From: Streptomyces sp. NBC_00525
GTDB taxonomy: Bacteria > Actinomycetota > Actinomycetes > Streptomycetales > Streptomycetaceae
Direction of reading: 5' to 3'
Length of the DNA: 64,000 bases
Assembly (NCBI RefSeq): GCF_036346595.1
Contig: NZ_CP107834.1
Coordinates: 3,100,001 to 3,164,000, forward strand
Part shown: positions 33,825-43,564 of the stretch, in pieces
Position numbering within the stretch: position 1 is the first letter of the stretch
Layout of the letters: every line of letters begins with the position of its first letter
Program-made: the position numbers and the translations under genes
Notes under the pieces: generated by a model
Databases searched by the model: none
Told to the model about the DNA's origin: nothing
The model's input: the letters and a program-made list of their open reading frames with translations, nothing else

Positions 33825-35267
33825 TCAGCTCTGCGCCGCCCACCACTTCTTCAGTTCCTCAACCGCCTGCTCATGCTCCAGTGGCCCGTTCTCCAGCCGC
33901 AGCTCCAGCAGGAAGGCGTATGCCTTGCCGATGACCGGGCCCGGGCCGACGCCCAGGATCTGCATGATCTCGTTGCCGTTCAGGTCCGGCCGGATGGCAT
34001 CCAGCTCCTCCTGGTCCTTCAGCTGGGCAATGCGCTCCTCCAGCCCGTCATAGGTGCGCGAGAGGGCGGCGGCCTTGCGCTTGTTCCTGGTGGTGCAGTC
34101 GGACCGGGTCAGCTTGTGCAGCCGCTCCAGGAGCGGTCCGGCGTCCCTTACATAGCGGCGCACCGCGGAGTCGGTCCACTCACCGTCTCCATAGCCGTGG
34201 AAGCGTAGATGCAGCTCCACCAGCTTCGAGACGTCCTTGACCATCTCGTTGGAGTACTTGAGCACCGTCATGCGCTTCTTGGTCATCTTGGCGCCCACCA
34301 CCTCGTGGTGGTGGAAGGAGACCCGTCCGTCCTTCTCGAACCGCCGCGTCCTCGGCTTACCGATGTCGTGCAGCAGGGCTGCCAGGCGCAGAACGAGGTC
34401 AGGCCCGTCCTCCTCCAGGTCGATCGCCTGCTCCAGGACGGTCAGCGAGTGCTCGTAGACGTCCTTGTGCCGGTGGTGCTCGTCGCTCTCCAGCCGGAGC
34501 GCCGGCAGCTCGGGCAGCACCTGCTGAGCGAGCCCGGTCTCCACGAGGAGGGAGAGGCCCTTCCGGGGGTGCGCGGAGAGGAGCAGCTTGTTCAGCTCCT
34601 CGCGCACCCGCTCGGCGGAGACGATCTCGATCCGGCCGGCCATCTCCGTCATGGCGGTGACGACCTCGGGAGCGACCTCGAAGTCGAGCTGCGCGGCGAA
34701 CCGTGCCGCACGAAGCATGCGCAGCGGGTCGTCGGAGAAGGACTCCTCGGGCGTACCGGGAGTGCGCAGCACCCGCTCGGACAGGTCCTCCAGGCCCCCG
34801 TGGGGGTCGATGAAGTCCTTTTCGGGCAGGGCGACGGCCATGGCGTTGACCGTGAAGTCGCGGCGCACGAGGTCGTCCTCGATGGAGTCGCCGTAGGACA
34901 CCTCCGGCTTGCGCGAGGTCCGGTCGTACGCCTCCGACCGGTACGTGGTGACCTCGATCTGGTAGCCGTCCTTCTGGGCCCCCACCGTGCCGAAGGCGAT
35001 GCCGACCTCCCACACGGAGTCGGCCCATGGCCTGACGATCTTCAGCACGGCCTCGGGACGGGCGTCGGTCGTGAAGTCCAGGTCGTTCCCCAGCCGGCCG
35101 AGAAGTGCGTCACGGACCGATCCGCCGACCAGTGCGAGACTGAACCCGGCATCCTGAAATCGGCGGGCGAGGTCGTCGGCGACCGGGGAGACCCGCAGCA
35201 GTTCGCTGACTGCGCGGTGCTGCACCTGGGTCAGGGCGCTGGAGTTGTCTTCGTTGGCATTCGGCAC
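33825..35267 (-). CDS. pcnA: CCA-adding tRNA nucleotidyltransferase
   Basis: A 480-residue enzyme that adds or repairs the tRNA CCA end. The head has ALVGGSVRDALLGR and NDLDFTTDARPE, the class II nucleotidyltransferase motifs. The C-terminal half has an HD phosphohydrolase-like domain (LAALLHDIGKPRTRRF). The GTG start gives PNANEDNSSALTQVQH. It is divergent from the DUF6049-type gene and converges on the LppU-like gene across the twin parS sites. Confidence 0.93.
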   Translation of the reverse strand: MPNANEDNSSALTQVQHRAVSELLRVSPVADDLARRFQDAGFSLALVGGSVRDALLGRLGNDLDFTTDARPEAVLKIVRPWADSVWEVGIAFGTVGAQKDGYQIEVTTYRSEAYDRTSRKPEVSYGDSIEDDLVRRDFTVNAMAVALPEKDFIDPHGGLEDLSERVLRTPGTPEESFSDDPLRMLRAARFAAQLDFEVAPEVVTAMTEMAGRIEIVSAERVREELNKLLLSAHPRKGLSLLVETGLAQQVLPELPALRLESDEHHRHKDVYEHSLTVLEQAIDLEEDGPDLVLRLAALLHDIGKPRTRRFEKDGRVSFHHHEVVGAKMTKKRMTVLKYSNEMVKDVSKLVELHLRFHGYGDGEWTDSAVRRYVRDAGPLLERLHKLTRSDCTTRNKRKAAALSRTYDGLEERIAQLKDQEELDAIRPDLNGNEIMQILGVGPGPVIGKAYAFLLELRLENGPLEHEQAVEELKKWWAAQS

Positions 35268-35448
35268 AACAGAAAAGGGTACGTGCCCCGGCCGGTCCGG
35301 GCGTCACGCATTTCCCCCGCCCTGCGAGACTCTCCCGATCATGCGGCAGACACCCCAGCACTTAGCCCCCGCGCACCTCGTTACCATGCGGGGACGCAGC
35401 AACGGACGATGCTCGACAGCAGCTGACGAAGACGAGGGACGGGTACGC

Positions 35449-37746
35449 GTGGCCGAGGCGGCACACATCCAGGGGACGCATCCCTCTCCTGCCCGCCGGT
35501 GGCTGCGGCGCACAGCCGCCGTGCTCGCCGGGGCTCCGCTCGTCGCAGCCCTGCTGGCCGGTGCCTCCGCGCCGCAGGCCCGCGCGGAGGCGGCGAGCAA
35601 GGCCCCGACAGGTTCCAGCACGGTCGCGATCGCGCTGGACGAGCTGACTCCCAGTGCCCCTGAGAAAGGGGACACGCTGCGGATCTCCGGCACCCTGACC
35701 AACAAGGGCAAGGAGACGGTCACCGACGCACAGGTGGACCTTCGGGTCGGCCCCCGGCTCTACAGCCGGACCGCCATCGACACGGCCGACCGCCGCACGG
35801 GATACCTGCCCGGCTCGGACCCGTATCCGATCGGCGGCAAGTACACGGTCGAGATCGACAAGCTGCGCTCGGGCATCAGTCAGGACTTCACGCTCTCGGT
35901 GCCCGTCAGCAAGCTGGGGCTCGGGGACGACGGCGTGTACCAGCTGGGTGTCTCTCTGACCGGCCGCACCTCGCACACCGTGTACGACCAGGTGCTCGGC
36001 ATCGAGCGGACCTTTCTGCCGTGGCAGGACGGGGAGAGCGACTCCAGGGTCGGCCTCAGCTACCTCTGGCCGCTGATCGCCTCCTCGCACCTCACGGCGG
36101 AGACCGGCTCGGACGAGCAGCAGACCCCGGTGTTCGCCGACGACGACCTCGCCGCCGAGATCGCACCGGGCGGCCGCCTGGAGCAGATGGTGTCGCTGGG
36201 CAGGCAGCTGCCCGTGACCTGGGTCATCGATCCCGACCTGCTGGCGAGCGTGGACGCGATGACCAAGCCGTACCGGGTCAGGTCGGGCGACACCACCGTC
36301 GCCGGGACCAACCAGGCGGTCGCCAAGAAGTGGCTCACCTCGCTGGAGGCCGCCGTCTCCGAGGGCAAGGTCGTGGCTCTGCCCTTCGGCGACCCGGACC
36401 TGGCCTCCATCGCCCACCGGGGCAAGAACGTCTCGGGCACCCTCAGCCATCTGCAGAACGCCAGCGAGGTCGCCGCGATGACGGTGGAGACGATCCTCCA
36501 CCTGAAGCCCTCGACCGACTTCGCGTGGCCGGTGGACGGCGCGGTGGACCCGTCGATCGTGGACGTCGCCACCTCGGCCGGCGCCCACCACGTGATCGCC
36601 CGCAGCGACAGCCTCGAAGAGACCGGGAACCTCACGTACACGCCCTCCGCGGCCCGCCCCATCGGCGGCGGCACCACGGCGGTGGTCGCCGACGCACGGC
36701 TCTCCACGGTCTTCCAGGGCGACATGGGCAACGCGGGGAACTCCACGCTCGCCGTACAGAAGTTCCTGGCCCTGACCCTCGCCCTGGCCGAGCAGGACAC
36801 GGACAAGGAACGCTCCGTCGTCGTCGCGCCCCAGCGCATGCCGACGATCGCCCAGGCGCAGTCGATGGCCCGTGCGCTCCACGTACTGAACGACGAGCGC
36901 TGGACTCAGGCCCAGGATCTGACCCGCGCGTCCACCACCGAACCGGACACCGAGGCCACCACCAAGGTGCCCCCTGCCTCCCGGTACCCGAAGAAGCTGC
37001 GCCACCAGGAGCTGCTTCCCCAGGCGTTCCAGGACATCAAGTCCATCCAGTCCTCGCTCGACAACTTCCAGGTCATCCTCACCCACCCCGAGCGGGTCGT
37101 GACGCCCTTCGGCAACGCCGTCAACCGGTCCATGTCCACCACATGGCGGGGCAAGCCGCTGAAGGCCCAGCAGTACCGGGACTCGGTGCGCACCTATCTG
37201 CAGGGGCTCGTCGGCGAGGTGCAGCTCGTACCGAAGTCCGACATCACCCTGTCCGGGCGCAGCGCCACGATCCCCGTGACCGTGCAGAACAGGCTGCTCC
37301 AGGACGTGGAGAACCTGGTGCTGCGGCTCAAGTCGGACAACGCGACCCGGCTCAAGCTGAACGACGGCGGGAGCATCGCGGAGCAGCCCATCCGGATCGG
37401 CGCCGGGCACAGCCAGTCGGTCAAGTTCGACGCGGCGGCCAACATCAACGGCCAGGTCCAGATGACCGCACAGCTCTACACGAAGGACGGCACCCCCTAC
37501 GGTGAGGAAATGGCCTTCACCGTGAAGGTCTCCGAGATCACCCCGACGGTGCTCCTGGTGATCGCCGGCGGACTGCTGCTGCTGGTCCTCGCGGGCATCA
37601 GGATGTATGCACACCGCAAGCGCGCCAACGCGGGCGGCGCGACGGGCGACGGCGGCGGTGAACCCGAGCAGCCGAGTGACCCGACGCCGGACACCGGTCC
37701 CGAAAGCACGGAGCCGTCCGGCACGGGTGAGAAAGTGGACCGTTGA
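35449..37746 (+). CDS. Secreted/membrane protein, DUF6049-type
   Basis: A 765-residue protein with an N-terminal signal segment (RRWLRRTAAVLAGAPLVAAL then LAGASAPQARAEA) and one C-terminal membrane helix (TVLLVIAGGLLLLVLAGI) with a short cytoplasmic tail. The extracellular part begins with an Ig-like strand pattern (LDELTPSAPEKGDTLRISGT). It is conserved between pcnA and murJ in Streptomyces. Function unknown, but placement suggests a role with lipid II flipping or wall assembly. GTG 35449 chosen; a longer upstream frame overlaps the pcnA promoter. Confidence 0.78.
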   Translation: MAEAAHIQGTHPSPARRWLRRTAAVLAGAPLVAALLAGASAPQARAEAASKAPTGSSTVAIALDELTPSAPEKGDTLRISGTLTNKGKETVTDAQVDLRVGPRLYSRTAIDTADRRTGYLPGSDPYPIGGKYTVEIDKLRSGISQDFTLSVPVSKLGLGDDGVYQLGVSLTGRTSHTVYDQVLGIERTFLPWQDGESDSRVGLSYLWPLIASSHLTAETGSDEQQTPVFADDDLAAEIAPGGRLEQMVSLGRQLPVTWVIDPDLLASVDAMTKPYRVRSGDTTVAGTNQAVAKKWLTSLEAAVSEGKVVALPFGDPDLASIAHRGKNVSGTLSHLQNASEVAAMTVETILHLKPSTDFAWPVDGAVDPSIVDVATSAGAHHVIARSDSLEETGNLTYTPSAARPIGGGTTAVVADARLSTVFQGDMGNAGNSTLAVQKFLALTLALAEQDTDKERSVVVAPQRMPTIAQAQSMARALHVLNDERWTQAQDLTRASTTEPDTEATTKVPPASRYPKKLRHQELLPQAFQDIKSIQSSLDNFQVILTHPERVVTPFGNAVNRSMSTTWRGKPLKAQQYRDSVRTYLQGLVGEVQLVPKSDITLSGRSATIPVTVQNRLLQDVENLVLRLKSDNATRLKLNDGGSIAEQPIRIGAGHSQSVKFDAAANINGQVQMTAQLYTKDGTPYGEEMAFTVKVSEITPTVLLVIAGGLLLLVLAGIRMYAHRKRANAGGATGDGGGEPEQPSDPTPDTGPESTEPSGTGEKVDR

Positions 37747-37795
37747 GCGATGTCTGTCGTGGCCGGTCGGCCGGGGACGATGAGGTGGGGTTTCG

Positions 37796-39943
37796 ATGAA
37801 CGCGCCGTACGACGGTGACCGCGGTCAGGGTACGGGCGGGGCCGGCTACTCCGGCGGTCCTCCGGTGCCCCCTGGGCCGGAACAGCAGCCCGCACCGGAC
37901 CCGTATCTGCAGTCCGCGTACGACTACGACCCCTACCGGGCGCAGGACCTCTCCGCCCAGGACCCGGTGAACGAGGCGCTGTACGACCGTGCCGCGCACC
38001 CGCCGCCGCCCCCGGGCACCTACCAGCAGCCGCAGCCGCTCTACCAGCAGCCCCCGGCGGCCCAGTACGCCCCCGACCCCCGGATCTGGGCGCAGACCCC
38101 GCCGCCCGAGCCCGCCGGACCCTCCCGCCACCTCCCGTACGGCGACAACGCCGCGACGACCCAGTTCGTCGGCGTGGACGATCTCGTCACGCAGGCCTCC
38201 GCCGACCACGACGAGCCCGACGCCTTCGCCCACCTCTTCCGGGACCAGGAAGGCCCCGCCGCCTCCCCGGCACCCGCACAGCCCGAGCCCGCCCCCGCGC
38301 CGCCCAAGTCCGGGGGCCGCGCCTCCGGCCTGTTGAAGTCCAGTGCGGTCATGGCGGCCGGCACGCTCGTCTCGCGCCTCACCGGCTTCGTCCGCAGCCT
38401 CGTGATCACCGCGGCACTCGGCGCGGCGATGCTCGGTGACAGCTTCACCATCCCCTACACGCTGCCCACGATGATCTACATCCTCACCGTGGGCGGCGGC
38501 CTCAACTCCGTCTTCGTCCCGCAGCTCGTCCGCTCCATGAAGGAGGACAAGGACGGCGGCGAGGCGTACGCCAACCGGCTGCTGACCCTGGTGATGGTCG
38601 CTCTCGGCCTGATCGTCGCCGTGGCGGTCTTCGCGGCTCCCTGGCTCATCCGGCTGATGTCCTCGACTATTGCGGACGAACCGGCGGCCAACAGCGTCGC
38701 CGTCACCTTCGCCCGCTACTGCCTGCCCACCATCTTCTTCATGGGTGTGCACGTCGTGATGGGCCAGATCCTCAACGCCCGCGGCAAGTTCGGCGCGATG
38801 ATGTGGACCCCGGTCCTGAACAACATCGTCATGATCTTCACCTTCGGCATGTTCATCTGGGTCTACGGCACCTCCCACGAGTCCCGGATGGGTGTGGACA
38901 CGATCCCGCCGGACGGCGTGCGCCTCCTGGGCATCGGCACCCTGCTCGGCCTGGTCGTCCAGGCGCTGGCCATGATCCCGTACCTCCGCGAGGCCGGGTT
39001 CCGCTTCCGCCCCCGGTTCGACTGGAAGGGCCACGGGCTCGGCAAGACGGTCAAACTCGCCAAGTGGACGGTCCTGTTCGTCTTCGCCAACCAGGCCGGT
39101 GTGCTCGTCGTCACCCAGCTCGCGACTGCGGCCGGCCACGCCTCGGGCAAGGACGGAGCGGGCTTCCTCGCCTACTCCAACGCCCAGCTGATCTGGGGCA
39201 TGCCGCAGGCGATCATCACCGTCTCGGTCATGGCCGCCCTGCTGCCCCGCATCTCCCGCGCCGCCCACGACAACGACCCCGGCGCCGTCCGCGACGACAT
39301 CTCGCAGGGGCTGCGCAACTCCGCCGTGGCCATCGTGCCGGTCGCCTTCGCGTTCCTCGCCCTGGGCGTTCCGATGTGCACCCTGCTCTACGCCTCCACC
39401 GGCCCCGAGGCCGCCCGCTCCATGGGCTTCATCCTGATGGCCTTCGGCCTCGGCCTGATCCCGTACTCCGTGCAGTACGTGGTGCTGCGCGGGTTCTACG
39501 CGTACGAGGACACCCGCACACCCTTCTACAACACCGTCATCGTCGCTGTGGTCAACGCGGCGGCCTCGGCCCTCTGCTACGTCGTCCTGCCCGCCCGGTG
39601 GGCCGTGGTCGGCATGGCGGCCTCCTACGGCCTCGCGTACGCGGTGGGCGTCGGGATCGCCTGGCGCCGACTGCGCAACCGCCTGGGCGGCGACCTGGAC
39701 GGCGCGCACGTCGTCCGCACCTACGCCCGGCTGTGCCTCGCCGCGCTGCCCGCCACCGTGGTGGGCGGGGCGGCCGGCTTCGGGCTGCTGAACGTACTGG
39801 GGAACGGGGCGCTCGGTTCGCTCGTCGCTCTGGTGTGCGGCGGGGCCCTGCTCCTGGGAGTGTTCTTCGTCGCCGCCAAGAGGATGCGCATCGAGGAGAT
39901 CAACGGCATGGTCGGCATGGTCAGGGGACGGCTCGGCCGCTGA
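37796..39943 (+). CDS. murJ: Lipid II flippase MurJ (MviN)
   Basis: A 715-residue protein. The first 180 residues are Pro/Gln-rich and cytoplasmic. Then about 14-15 hydrophobic segments follow, with the MVF/MATE core (AGTLVSRLTGFVRSLVITAA; DSFTIPYTLPTMIYILTVGG). MurJ flips lipid II outwards for wall synthesis. It lies 49 bases after the DUF6049-type gene and 128 bases before the pseudokinase, a conserved trio. Confidence 0.94.
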   Translation: MNAPYDGDRGQGTGGAGYSGGPPVPPGPEQQPAPDPYLQSAYDYDPYRAQDLSAQDPVNEALYDRAAHPPPPPGTYQQPQPLYQQPPAAQYAPDPRIWAQTPPPEPAGPSRHLPYGDNAATTQFVGVDDLVTQASADHDEPDAFAHLFRDQEGPAASPAPAQPEPAPAPPKSGGRASGLLKSSAVMAAGTLVSRLTGFVRSLVITAALGAAMLGDSFTIPYTLPTMIYILTVGGGLNSVFVPQLVRSMKEDKDGGEAYANRLLTLVMVALGLIVAVAVFAAPWLIRLMSSTIADEPAANSVAVTFARYCLPTIFFMGVHVVMGQILNARGKFGAMMWTPVLNNIVMIFTFGMFIWVYGTSHESRMGVDTIPPDGVRLLGIGTLLGLVVQALAMIPYLREAGFRFRPRFDWKGHGLGKTVKLAKWTVLFVFANQAGVLVVTQLATAAGHASGKDGAGFLAYSNAQLIWGMPQAIITVSVMAALLPRISRAAHDNDPGAVRDDISQGLRNSAVAIVPVAFAFLALGVPMCTLLYASTGPEAARSMGFILMAFGLGLIPYSVQYVVLRGFYAYEDTRTPFYNTVIVAVVNAAASALCYVVLPARWAVVGMAASYGLAYAVGVGIAWRRLRNRLGGDLDGAHVVRTYARLCLAALPATVVGGAAGFGLLNVLGNGALGSLVALVCGGALLLGVFFVAAKRMRIEEINGMVGMVRGRLGR

Positions 39944-40071
39944 GAACGGCCGCACCGCACAACCATCGCCGGTCTCCGCGTGTCGTGCATAGCGCCGGAG
40001 TGTGGGCACAATTGGCGTGACTGTGCAGAGCTGGCTGGCATCGCGCAACGGATGGGGAGGCAGGAACGACG

Positions 40072-41811
40072 GTGGCGGAACGTAGCACGGCTGCCGTCGA
40101 CGTGGCCGCAGACAGCGGGGACGAGCCGCTGACCGCCAAGGCGGACGAGGCCACGACCGACGGGACGGCAGAAGCGCAGGACGCGGCGGACACGGACTCC
40201 CAGGGGGAGGACGGCGGGCAGACCGCTTCCGAGACTTACCCGGCCGCCCCGGACCTGCACAGCGGACACAGACTGGCCCGCCGCTACCGGCTGGAGGAGT
40301 GCGTCACCCGGCTGGACGGCTTCAGCAGCTGGCGGGCCGTGGACGAGAAGCTCCGCCGCGCGGTCGGCGTCCACCTCCTCACCGCGGATCACCCGAGGGC
40401 CCGCTCCGTCCTGGCCGCCGCACGGTCCGCCGCCCTGCTGGGCGACCCGCGCTTCGTCCAGGTCCTCGACGCCGTCGAGGAGGACGACCTCGTCTACGTC
40501 GTCCACGAATGGCTCCCCGACGCCACCGAGCTGACGGCCCTGTTCGGCGCCGGCCCGATGGACGCCCATGACGCCTACCAGCTCGTCAGCCAGGTCTCCC
40601 AGGCCATGGCCGCCGCACACCGGGAGGGCCTGGCCCACCTCAGACTGACCCCCGGCGCCGTGCTGCGCAGTTCGTCCGGCCAGTACCGCATCCGCGGCCT
40701 CGCGGTGAACGCCGCGCTGCGGGGCATCACCTCCGACGGCCCCCAGCGCGCCGACACGGAGGCCATCGGCGCCCTGCTGTACGCCGCGCTGACCCAGCGC
40801 TGGCCGTACGAGAGCGACGCGTACGGGCTCACCGGACTACCCAAGGGCATCGGTCTGCTCCCGCCCGACCAGGTCCGGGCGGGGGTGCACCGGGGCCTGT
40901 CCGAGATCGCCATGCGGGCCCTCGCCAACGACGGAGCCACCGCGTCCCGCCAGGAACAGCCCTGCACCACACCGGACGAGCTGGCCAAGGCCGTGGCGGC
41001 GATGCCCCGCATCCGGCCGCCCGAGCCCGTCTTCACCGCCCCGCCCGAGTACCAGCGGACCACCTACCAGCAGGGCACGTACGGCCGGCCGGCCATGCCC
41101 GGCGCCGGGGTGACCCAGCCCGTCGTCCCCGTGCCACCGGCCCCACTGCAGAGCCGCACCGGGCGGGCCCTGAAGTGGGCCGTCTCCGCACTGCTGATCG
41201 CCGCACTGGGCCTGGGCAGCTGGCAGCTCGCCGAAACGCTCATCGACCGCAACAACAACTCGAGCGACGACCCCGGCACCACCCAGACCAACCCGGACGG
41301 TGAAAAGGGGGATGCCAAGCAGGCAACACCGAAAATCCTGCCCATCCGCACCGCCAGCGAGTTCTATCCGGACGGGTCGCCACAAAACATCGACGGTGTC
41401 ACAAGCACCTACGACAAGGACCGCACGTCGTTCTGGCGCACCAAGACCTACTACGACGGCCCTGTACTGGCCCCGTTCAAGAAGGGAGTCGGCATCATTT
41501 ATGATCTCGGCTCGCCTCAGAACGTCTCGGGTGCCTCCATCGCACTCCGATACGGAGGCGATCACACCAGTATCTCGCTTTATGCAGTGGACTCGTTGAC
41601 CCCGGTGAAACCCATCACCTCGCTGAGAAAAATCGCCGAGTCGACGACATCGACCACCCTGATGAAGCCACAAGCAAAAACCCCTGTGGAATCACGCTAT
41701 GTACTTCTGTGGATAACTGCCGCACCGTACGCCGATGGCGATCAATACAGTCAGGCCGGATACAAACAAGGAATAACCGATGTCTCATTCCTTGGCACCT
41801 CGCCACATTAG
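40072..41811 (+). CDS. Kinase-like membrane protein (pseudokinase) next to murJ
   Basis: A 579-residue protein. Residues about 60-310 follow a protein-kinase fold (YRLEECVTRLDGFSSWRAV) but lack key residues: no VAIK lysine, the HRD site reads HLRLTPGA and no DFG is visible. One membrane helix follows (ALKWAVSALLIAALGLGSW), then an extracellular beta-sandwich-like domain (YPDGSPQNIDGVTSTYDKDR). In mycobacteria a pseudokinase is fused to MurJ; here it is separate. The last 160 codons are clearly less GC-rich at third positions than the rest. Confidence 0.83.
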   Translation: MAERSTAAVDVAADSGDEPLTAKADEATTDGTAEAQDAADTDSQGEDGGQTASETYPAAPDLHSGHRLARRYRLEECVTRLDGFSSWRAVDEKLRRAVGVHLLTADHPRARSVLAAARSAALLGDPRFVQVLDAVEEDDLVYVVHEWLPDATELTALFGAGPMDAHDAYQLVSQVSQAMAAAHREGLAHLRLTPGAVLRSSSGQYRIRGLAVNAALRGITSDGPQRADTEAIGALLYAALTQRWPYESDAYGLTGLPKGIGLLPPDQVRAGVHRGLSEIAMRALANDGATASRQEQPCTTPDELAKAVAAMPRIRPPEPVFTAPPEYQRTTYQQGTYGRPAMPGAGVTQPVVPVPPAPLQSRTGRALKWAVSALLIAALGLGSWQLAETLIDRNNNSSDDPGTTQTNPDGEKGDAKQATPKILPIRTASEFYPDGSPQNIDGVTSTYDKDRTSFWRTKTYYDGPVLAPFKKGVGIIYDLGSPQNVSGASIALRYGGDHTSISLYAVDSLTPVKPITSLRKIAESTTSTTLMKPQAKTPVESRYVLLWITAAPYADGDQYSQAGYKQGITDVSFLGTSPH

Positions 41812-42859
41812 GTGAATTCTCGGACGAGGTGACCCTCTCGACGCGGCGGGTTCCCTTTGGTAATTCCGATCGGGTCCGATCGAGTGGCAGTAGGGCTGCG
41901 GCATGAGCCTTCCTCTTGCGGTAATACCGCCGACCGGTCGGAGCAAGAAGACTCGTGTCCACCCTGGTGCCACCCGTGGCGTACCTGGTCACTCTGTTTC
42001 CTGACGTCCCTCGCCCACGCCGCCATGGCCCTGGCAAACTTCACCACGAGGCAGACCAGCGATCTTCACTCGTCAGCGCGCAGATCGGAAGTTCTCACCA
42101 CGTCAAGTGAATTCTCATAGACCTTCACAAGATCGAGCTTGATCTTGGAGAACAGATAGCAGAACTTCGGCAATGCGAGACTCCCCCTTGCATTGCACAT
42201 CATTTATTGCAGTCGATATTTCCCGCATGACCCGGTAATATCGCCGGGACGGCAGGCCGTTGGCCCCCACGACTCCACGAGTTCGACCTCAGTGATAAGA
42301 GAGCACAGTGCGCACCATCCTCATCTGCGCCAAACACATGTCGGGGTCTCATCACACACAAGTGAGGTCAACTTCAGCAGGAAGTTTGGCCGACGCAGCT
42401 GAGTCGTCTTTCTGGCCGGCGACGACTTGCTCAACCGTCGGTTATCTGAAAAGAACTACTGACTCAGAGAACTAGCAGCCTGCCCATTTTGTCGGAAAAA
42501 GGGGAGATCCGGTCGATCTACACCAAGAAGTCGAAGCTCTCTATCCTCCGAGGCCCTGGGTGATTCGATAGGTAGCTTCGAACCCCCTAGCGGCTCCGGC
42601 GAAACGGATTATCCCTACTTGTTCGTGGCCCGAGTGCCGCAAACAAGTAGGGAGCCGGTCACAAACGGTACTGAACCCAACGGTCGAAGATCACGTTACG
42701 AGCTCTTTAGGGCGCTTCCTGGAAATTTTTATTCGATCCGGATGGATGAGGTAGCCGAGTCAACGATTGGGCGTATGCAGTACCGGCCATTTACTTTCGG
42801 GGACGGACTGGTTTGAATACGTGTAAGGTCGATGACGGCGAGGGGGGGGCTTGGAGCCA
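41812..42859. other. Gene-free, AT-richer stretch upstream of sigM
   Basis: A 1,048-base gap with no credible gene. Its base composition is clearly lower in GC than the neighbourhood, especially 42118-42850. Visible structures: the direct repeat GTGAATTCTC at 41812-41821 and 42107-42116, and an 11-bp inverted repeat (CCCTACTTGTT/AACAAGTAGGG, 42613-42623 with 42642-42652). It may be foreign DNA or the remnant of lost genes, and includes the sigM promoter region. Confidence 0.6.
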
Positions 42860-43564
42860 ATGGCTGATGATCTTTGTCGGACGACCGACCAGGATCTATT
42901 GGCCCGGCACGTCGCCGGTGATCCGGAAGCCTTCGGGGAGCTGGCGCGACGTCACCGCGACCGCCTCTGGGCCGTGGCCCTGCGGACGCTGGGCGACCGG
43001 GAGGAAGCCGCCGACGCGGTCCAGGACGCCCTGGTGTCCGCCTTTCGCGCCGCCCACACCTTCCGCGGCCAGTCCGCCGTCACCACCTGGCTGCACCGCA
43101 TCACGGTGAACGCCTGCCTCGACCGGGTCCGAAAGGCCGCGTCACGGAAAACCTCACCGGTCGACGACCCGGAACGACTGGACCAGCTCCTGGAGCCCCA
43201 CGAGTCGGCGGAGGCACCGGCGGAGCGCCACGACCTCCACCGCGAACTCCTGGCGGCCCTGGCCACACTCCCCGCCGAACAACGCGCGGCCCTCGTCCTC
43301 GTGGACATGCAGGGATACCCGGTGGCCGAGACCGCCCACATCCTCGACGTACCCGTGGGCACCGTGAAGAGCCGGTGCGCCAGAGGCCGCGCCCGCCTGG
43401 CCCCTCTGCTGGCCCACCTCCGCAGCGACGGAGGTGACCGCGAACGGGCAGCCGAGCCGCAAGGGAACCGGACTCGCAGAACATCCGTCCCACCGGCAGC
43501 CGGGCCACGAGACACCGACACCAGCGGTCCCACAGCGATGAAGGGCGGAGGTGGACACCGATGA
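42860..43564 (+). CDS. sigM: ECF sigma factor SigM
   Basis: A 234-residue ECF sigma factor. Region 2 reads DPEAFGELARRHRDRLWAVA with RTLGDREEAADAVQDALVSA. Region 4 reads LPAEQRAALVLVDMQGYPVA then ILDVPVGTVKSRCARGR. The C-terminus is a short disordered tail. ATG 42860 is preceded by GGAG; a TTG nine bases upstream is possible. It overlaps the anti-sigma gene by four bases, so the two are translationally coupled. Position beside trxB-trxA matches Streptomyces sigM. Confidence 0.9.
   Translation: MADDLCRTTDQDLLARHVAGDPEAFGELARRHRDRLWAVALRTLGDREEAADAVQDALVSAFRAAHTFRGQSAVTTWLHRITVNACLDRVRKAASRKTSPVDDPERLDQLLEPHESAEAPAERHDLHRELLAALATLPAEQRAALVLVDMQGYPVAETAHILDVPVGTVKSRCARGRARLAPLLAHLRSDGGDRERAAEPQGNRTRRTSVPPAAGPRDTDTSGPTAMKGGGGHR

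Noticed and set aside
42193..42816. Short open frames in the gap before sigM
   Set aside because: No recognisable family, poor codon use and no ribosome sites.
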